DNA from: an uncultured Desulfomonile sp.
GTDB lineage: Bacteria > Desulfobacterota > Desulfomonilia > Desulfomonilales > Desulfomonilaceae
Direction of reading: 5' to 3'
NCBI GenBank assembly: GCA_937915285.1
Contig: CALDNG010000204.1
Span: forward strand, 1-10,643
Length of the DNA stretch: 10,643 nucleotides
Shown: piece by piece, positions 6,040 through 10,643 of the stretch
Layout of the letters: each line of letters begins with the position of its first letter
Numbering within the stretch: position 1 is the stretch's first letter
Program-made: the position numbers and the translations under genes
Notes under the pieces: generated by a model
What the model saw: the letters and a program-made list of their open reading frames with translations, nothing else
Told to the model about the DNA's origin: nothing
Databases searched by the model: none

Positions 6040-9000
6040 ATGACACTATCACGCCGGGATTTCTTCAAGATCTCGGGCGCCGTGGGTGCTGGCCTGGCGA
6101 TTTCTTCTTTGGGTATCGACATGCAGCCTGTAAAGGCCTATGCGGAAGAACTCAAAAAGATTGACAAGATGAAAACCGCCAAGCAGAGCACATCAGTTTG
6201 CGCCTATTGCGCAGTAGGTTGCGGACTGCTCTGCAGCACGGACTCCAAGACAAACAAGATCATCAACATTGAGGGAGATCCTGACAGTCCGATCAATGAG
6301 GGAGCGCTATGCGCCAAGGGAGCAGCGACCTTCCAGGTTACCGCAGCAAACCCCAGTCGCTTGCAGAAGGTTCTTTACAGGGCTCCTGGCAGCGACAAGT
6401 GGCAGGAGAAATCATGGGATTGGGCCCTTTCTGAAATAGCCAAAAAGGTCAAGGCTACCAGGGATGCGTCCTTCATCGAAAAGAATGACAAGGGACAGGC
6501 TGTAAACCGCGTAGAGGCAATAGCTCACATTGGAAGCGCAGCGCTTGACAACGAGGAACTGTGGCCGCTTCAGGCGATGATGCGAGCGCTTGGGCTTGTC
6601 TACATTGAACACCAGGCCCGAATATGACACAGCGCCACTGTTGCGGCTCTGGCAGAGTCGTTTGGACGTGGCGCAATGACGAACCATTGGATAGATCTAA
6701 AAAACAGCGACTGTATCCTGGTCATGGGCAGCAATGTTGCAGCCAATCATCCCATAGCCATGAAGTGGATACAGAAGGCAAAAGATAGCGGGGCCAAGCT
6801 CATTTCTGTGGACCCGAGATTTACTCAGACATCCGCACGGGCTGATATTTATACATCCCTTCGATCGGGAACCGACATACCGTTCCTTGGCGGCATGATC
6901 AAATACCTCCTCGACAACAACAAGATTCAGAAGGAATACGTACTAAATTACACAAATGCTTCATTCATCCTTGGTGACAAGTACGACTTTGTGGAAGGCC
7001 TTTTCTCAGGATACAACCCTGAAAAAAGATCTTATGACAAATCGGCTTGGTCATTTGTCAAGGATGAAAAGGGATTGGTCGCCAGAGATCTCACTCTCGA
7101 GAATCCCAAATGCGTTTATCAGCTTCTGAAAAAGCACTATTCCAGGTACACAGTCGATCTTGTCTCCAGTATCACGGGAACTCCGAAGGATGAGTTGCTG
7201 AAGGTGTGGGAGACTTTCGCTCAAACGGGTGTTAAGGACAAGGCGGGAACTATTCTGTATGCAATGGGATGGACCCAGCACACGGTCGGAGTCCAGAACA
7301 TCAGAACCATGGCAATAATCCAGTTACTTCTGGGTAACATGGGAATGGCCGGTGGTGGAGTAAACGCGCTGCGCGGCGAATCAAATGTTCAGGGTTCCAC
7401 AGACCAAGCCCTGCTTTTCCACATTCTGCCTGGTTACCTGCGCTATCCGACAGCCGACTTGGGAAATCTGGAAGCCTACAAAAAAGCGATTACCACGACC
7501 ACTGCCGAGCCAATGTCGGCAAACTGGCCTCAGAATTCGCCCAAGTACGCGGTGAGCCTTTTGAAGTCTTTTTGGGGTGACAAAGCAACAGCGGAAAATG
7601 ATTTCGGCTATGGCTGGCTCCCCAAACTGGATGTTGGACAGAACTGCTCCTGGCTGAATCTTTTTGATGAAATGTACAACGGAAAGATAAAGGGATTCTT
7701 CGCCTGGGGACAGAATCCGGCTTGTTCAAGCGCCAATGCCGAAAAGGTCAGGCAGGCCATGGGCAAACTTGACTGGATGGTCAACGTAAATCTTTTTGAC
7801 AACGAGACGGGCTCATTCTGGAAGGGCCCGGGCATGGATCCCAAGAAGATCAAGACCGAAGTGTTCATGCTTCCTTGCGCTGCTTCGGTAGAAAAAGAAG
7901 GCAGCATAAGTAACAGCGGACGCTGGGCGCAGTGGCGATACAAGGGCGGCGATGCGCCGGGAATGGCCAAACCGGATGGTGACATACTGTTCGATCTATT
8001 CCTCAAGATCAGGGAACTTTACAAAAAGGACAAGAATGGAAAATTCCCTGAGCCGATCCTGAACCTGAAATGGGATTATGCAGACAAAAAAGGCCATTTT
8101 GATACTCACCTGGTTGCCAAGGAAATCAATGGTTACTTCCAGAAAGACATGAAGATTGGCGACAAAGAGTACAAAAAGGGAGACCCTGTGCCTGCTTTTG
8201 GAATGCTTCAGGCTGATGGGAGCACGTCTTCCGGCAACTGGATATATTGCCAGAGCTATAACGCCGACGGCAACAATATGGCGCGCCGCAAAAAAGACGA
8301 CCCGACTGGATTGGGCCTGTTCCCTCAGTGGGCATGGGCATGGCCGGTCAATAGAAGGATCATCTACAACAGAGCCTCGGTGGATCCAAACGGTCAGCCT
8401 TGGAACCCTGCCAAAGCAGTCGTTAAATGGGTAGATGGTAAATGGGTCGGTGACGTGCCGGATGGTCCGTGGCCACCCATGTCGGACAAAGAAAAAGGCA
8501 AGCTTCCATTCATAATGAAACCGGACGGAGTAGCATCGATATTCGGACCCGGTCTCAATGACGGACCATTCCCGGAACACTATGAACCCCTGGAATGCCC
8601 CGTTCCAAGTAATGCCCTGTCCAAACAGTTCATCAACCCAACCATCAAGATTTTTAAGGGAGAAAAAGACAAGCACCTCACGTGTGATCCGAGATTCCCC
8701 TTTGTTGGAACAACTTACAGGGTTACCGAGCACTGGCAGACAGGCTTGATGACTAGATGGCAACCATGGTTGATCGAAGCTGAACCTCAAATGTTTGTGG
8801 AGATGAGCGAAGAACTTGCAAAGCTCCGGGGAATCAGCAATGGCGAAAAAGTGAAGGTGTCTTCAGTACGAGGAGAGCTTGAAGCCGTGGCCATCGTCAC
8901 GACCCGTTTCAAACCCTTCAAAATCGGAGACTTGACCGTTCATGAAATCGGCATGCCATGGTGCTACGGATGGATCACTCCAAAAGAAGGTGGAGAATCA

Positions 9001-9108
9001 GTCAACCTGCTCACGCCTAACGTTGGTGATCCCAACACCATGATACCTGAATCTAAAGCGTTCATGGTAAATGTGACCAAAATAGAAGGAGGATCAAAGA
9101 ATGTCTGA
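6040..9108 (+). CDS. fdhA: formate dehydrogenase catalytic subunit, selenocysteine-containing, Tat-exported
   Basis: This 1022-aa protein oxidises formate to CO2 (or the reverse) at a Mo or W bis-MGD site. An in-frame TGA at 6625-6627 encodes Sec196: the flanks NHQ-like EHQARI and HSATVAALAESFGRGAMTNHW match the E. coli FdnG region around its Sec, and the frame is unbroken on both sides. SRRDFFK (4-10) followed by a hydrophobic stretch is a Tat signal, probably cleaved after AYA (33-35). The [4Fe-4S] ligands are C54, C57, C61 and C91, with conserved Lys94 nearby. His197, next to Sec, and Arg445 in LRGESNVQG match active-site residues. The C-terminal molybdopterin-dinucleotide-binding domain starts near 880. 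The length fits FdnG and Desulfovibrio FdhA. AGGAGA (6027-6032) supports the start. The stop overlaps fdhB by 8 nt. Sequence does not settle Mo versus W. Stopping at the TGA would leave only an inactive 195-aa fragment. Confidence 0.95.
6632..6674 (+). promoter_or_regulatory. SECIS element for selenocysteine insertion in fdhA
   Basis: Starting 4 nt after the UGA, GCGCCAC (6632-6638) pairs perfectly with GTGGCGC (6668-6674). GTT (6640-6642) can extend it against GAC (6665-6667) with U6639 bulged. An apical 7-bp stem CGGCTCT/AGAGTCG (6644-6650/6654-6660, one G-U pair) closes on the loop GGC. An alternative apical fold, TGC/GCA (6642-6644/6652-6654) around a GGCUCUG loop with U6641 bulged, better matches the E. 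coli fdhF SECIS geometry of a bulged U and GG at the loop start. Either way, a stable hairpin coincides with the codons just after Sec, where bacterial SECIS elements bind SelB. Confidence 0.8.
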
Positions 9109-9748
9109 CGGATATTCAATTCTTGTTGACACCTCCAAGTGTACGGCGTGCCGCGGCTGCCAGATAGCCTGCAAGCAATGGAACGGTCTTCCGGGCACAA
9201 AGACAAAAAACGAAGGAACCCATCAGAATCCCATGGATCTGTCTTTCGAGACTTACAAGATCGTCAGATTCGCTGAGGGCGCTCAGGCTGACGGAAAACC
9301 TTACTGGAACTTCTTTTCTGAACAGTGCAGGCATTGCCTTAACCCTGGATGCATGGCTGAAGCGGAAAAGGGAGAGATAATCCAGGATGAGAAAACGGGG
9401 GCAGTTCTTTTCACCCCGAAGACGAAGAGCCTGAATTTTGAAACTGCTCGTGAGGGTTGCCCTTACGACATTCCAAGACAGAACCCAAAGACCAAGGAAA
9501 TGTTCAAATGCACTATGTGCTTCGACCGAATCACCAACAATATGATCCCGGCTTGCGTCAAGTCATGCCCTACGGGAGCCATGGTGTTCGGTGAACGCGA
9601 CAAAATCCTTGCATCTGTCAAGGCACGTGTCGCAGACCTCAAGAAGAGCTATCCTAAAGCTCAGGCCATAAATGCCGATGACGTCAGGGTGATCTACGTG
9701 GTTACTGAAGATCCCAAGAAATACTGGGAATTTGCCGCCGGTAGATAA
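9101..9748 (+). CDS. fdhB: formate dehydrogenase iron-sulfur (beta) subunit
   Basis: This 215-aa ferredoxin-type electron-transfer subunit carries electrons from FdhA toward an external acceptor. Twelve cysteines fall into the ligand pattern: CTACRGCQIAC (C14, C17, C20, C24); CRHCLNPGC (C76, C79, C84); GCPYDIPR (C120); CTMC (C137, C140); and CVKSC (C152, C156). Together these fit three [4Fe-4S] clusters. The fourth cysteine expected after C84 is Ala88, and GCPYDIPR keeps only one Cys of its motif, so the fourth cluster of E. coli FdnH is absent, as in Desulfovibrio FdhB. There is no signal peptide and no C-terminal membrane helix (FdnH has one), so the protein should be a soluble periplasmic passenger of Tat-exported FdhA. 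AAGGAGG (9086-9092) lies 8 nt upstream of the ATG, inside the fdhA end. The 8-nt overlap implies translational coupling. A terminator follows 22 nt after the stop. Confidence 0.95.
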   Translation: MSDGYSILVDTSKCTACRGCQIACKQWNGLPGTKTKNEGTHQNPMDLSFETYKIVRFAEGAQADGKPYWNFFSEQCRHCLNPGCMAEAEKGEIIQDEKTGAVLFTPKTKSLNFETAREGCPYDIPRQNPKTKEMFKCTMCFDRITNNMIPACVKSCPTGAMVFGERDKILASVKARVADLKKSYPKAQAINADDVRVIYVVTEDPKKYWEFAAGR

Positions 9749-9770
9749 TCGCTGATTACATTTACAGAAC

Positions 9771-9807
9771 AAGCCCTGTTTTTCATTGAAAAACGGGGCT
9801 TTTTTTT
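9771..9807 (+). terminator. intrinsic terminator of fdhAB
   Basis: AAGCCCTGTTTTTC (9771-9784) pairs with GAAAAACGGGGCTT (9788-9801) over 14 bp with a single G-U pair and a 3-nt ATT loop, followed by an uninterrupted T run to 9807. It lies 22 nt after the fdhB stop. On the complementary strand no T run follows, so it works in one direction only. Confidence 0.92.
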
Positions 9808-9814
9808 CGACTTA

Positions 9815-9831
9815 CTGACTGTTCCAGTCAG
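9815..9831. repeat. short hairpin downstream of the fdhAB terminator
   Basis: CTGACT (9815-9820) and AGTCAG (9826-9831) form a 6-bp inverted repeat around GTTCC, in the 171 nt between the terminator and fdhE. No convincing promoter is visible there; TTGCGA-N17-CATTTT is the nearest and is weak. The hairpin's role is unknown. Confidence 0.3.
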
Positions 9832-9978
9832 AGTTGGCCCTAAACAGGGATTCTGAAAACTCAACCCTGGCAAACTTGCGATTTGTGAACTCATGTGGCA
9901 TTTTAGTTTGGGCTCGGACAGATTCGGCTATCAGTCCACCCCGGATGGATGACCCAAGATTTTCCCAAGGAGAACAAA

Positions 9979-10643
9979 ATGCCTCAAGGCGAAGATTCAT
10001 GCGCTTCATGTACCGCAATAAAGAAGTCACTGGAACGCCTCAGATCAGATATACCGGATCTGGAAGTTATTGTAGAAAGCTTTGAAAATCTTTTTTTGAC
10101 AATCGCTGAAGTCAGTTCCAAGTTGCCTGAAATAAAATTAGAGAATTCTGAAATTGACCCGGCCAGTTTCTCACAGGGTCTCCCCATCCTGAGGAGCTGG
10201 AAGGTTGACATACCTAATGATCTTTTCCTTGTCTCCGCAGAAGCAATGTTACCTGCAATGCAGAAATGTTTTCCCAAAATAGAGAAAACTCTGTCGGGAG
10301 TGCTGGAGCACATTAGAAATCACTGTAAACAGTCATATGAACTGAGACCTGATGATAAGGAAAGTTCATCAGAATTGATCGGGCAGCTTGTTGAAAAACT
10401 TGGAATTGACACTGACTTGGCTCACTTCATTATTACCCAGGTCACAAAACCTTTTGCTGAAAAGATTTCGGACAGTCTTACCCCTCTTCCATCCGGACTG
10501 AACTGGACAAAAGGATATTGCCCGGTGTGCGGATCCTGGCCCGAAATAAGTTTTATCCGAGGCAAAGATGGAAAGCGGAGCTTGAGGTGCTGTTTCTGCG
10601 GACATGAATACGGCTTTTCCAGACTGGTTTGTCCGTTCTGTGA
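9979..10643 (+). CDS. fdhE: formate dehydrogenase accessory protein FdhE, 3' end beyond the window
   Basis: The first 221 codons are present without a stop; the family is about 300 aa long. The N-terminal part is helical with few motifs, apart from a CASC pair (C8, C11). The diagnostic region starts at 180: YCPVCGSWPEIS (C181, C184), then LRCCFCGHEYGF (C204, C207) and VCPFC (C218, C221). These CXXC pairs form the rubredoxin-like metal-binding domains of FdhE. FdhE is a cytoplasmic protein needed for maturation of Tat-exported formate dehydrogenases, binding the catalytic subunit before export, so its place after fdhAB makes sense. AAGGAG (9967-9972) sits 6 nt before the chosen ATG. An in-frame ATG at 9949 would add 10 residues but has a poorer ribosome site. 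The fdhAB terminator upstream suggests FdhE is transcribed separately or only by read-through. Confidence 0.92.
   Translation, partial: MPQGEDSCASCTAIKKSLERLRSDIPDLEVIVESFENLFLTIAEVSSKLPEIKLENSEIDPASFSQGLPILRSWKVDIPNDLFLVSAEAMLPAMQKCFPKIEKTLSGVLEHIRNHCKQSYELRPDDKESSSELIGQLVEKLGIDTDLAHFIITQVTKPFAEKISDSLTPLPSGLNWTKGYCPVCGSWPEISFIRGKDGKRSLRCCFCGHEYGFSRLVCPFC

Noticed and set aside
6625..6627. TGA as a true stop, making fdhA a pseudogene or two separate genes
   Set aside because: The frame is intact on both sides, the position equals the family's Sec codon, a SECIS-like hairpin follows at once, and the ATG at 6676 has no ribosome-binding site of its own.
7996..8790. 264-aa minus-strand open frame inside fdhA
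   Set aside because: It lies wholly antisense to well-conserved fdhA codons and has no recognisable domain; it is a shadow of the coding strand.

Overview
The window is about 10.6 kb of bacterial chromosome with roughly 48% GC by eye and ordinary gene density. The best guess for the source is an anaerobic, formate-metabolising member of the former Deltaproteobacteria (Desulfobacterota; sulfate reducers or syntrophs such as the Desulfomonile and Syntrophobacter groups). This rests on gene content: a Tat-exported selenocysteine formate dehydrogenase paired with a short three-cluster beta subunit of the Desulfovibrio FdhAB type, and an iron-sulfur flavoprotein nearby. The lineage call is inference. 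I see no mobile element, tRNA, rRNA or CRISPR array.

Layout. Positions 1-113 hold the C-terminus of a PLP-dependent cystathionine gamma-synthase/homoserine sulfhydrylase family enzyme. Positions 225-2318 (+) encode a 697-aa Ski2-like DExH helicase. Facing it on the minus strand are an exported VIT/von Willebrand A protein (2371-4407) and an iron-sulfur flavoprotein of the NADPH-dependent FMN reductase superfamily (4512-5234). A 65-aa two-helix membrane protein with a strong ribosome-binding site starts divergently at 5415. A 427-nt AT-rich non-coding stretch (5613-6039) carries a good sigma70-like promoter, a repeated 9-mer overlapping its -35 box, and inverted repeats in the predicted leader.

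Formate dehydrogenase locus. fdhA (6040-9108) is interrupted by an in-frame UGA at 6625-6627, exactly where the family has its catalytic selenocysteine, and a strong hairpin just after it fits a bacterial SECIS element. A normal gene finder would split this gene in two. fdhB (9101-9748) overlaps fdhA by 8 nt and encodes the electron-transfer subunit with three predicted [4Fe-4S] clusters. A strong intrinsic terminator (9771-9807) closes the pair. After it comes fdhE (9979 to the window edge), a rubredoxin-like accessory protein for FDH maturation, probably transcribed separately.

Function. FdhA would be folded in the cytoplasm with its Mo or W bis-MGD cofactor, selenocysteine and one [4Fe-4S] cluster, aided by FdhE. 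It would then be exported through Tat with FdhB as a passenger and work in the periplasm. No membrane or cytochrome subunit lies in the window, so the electron acceptor is presumably encoded elsewhere. The genes left of 5400 show no obvious functional link to formate metabolism. I found no convincing new system; the selenoprotein recoding site and the fdh leader are the parts most worth a second look.
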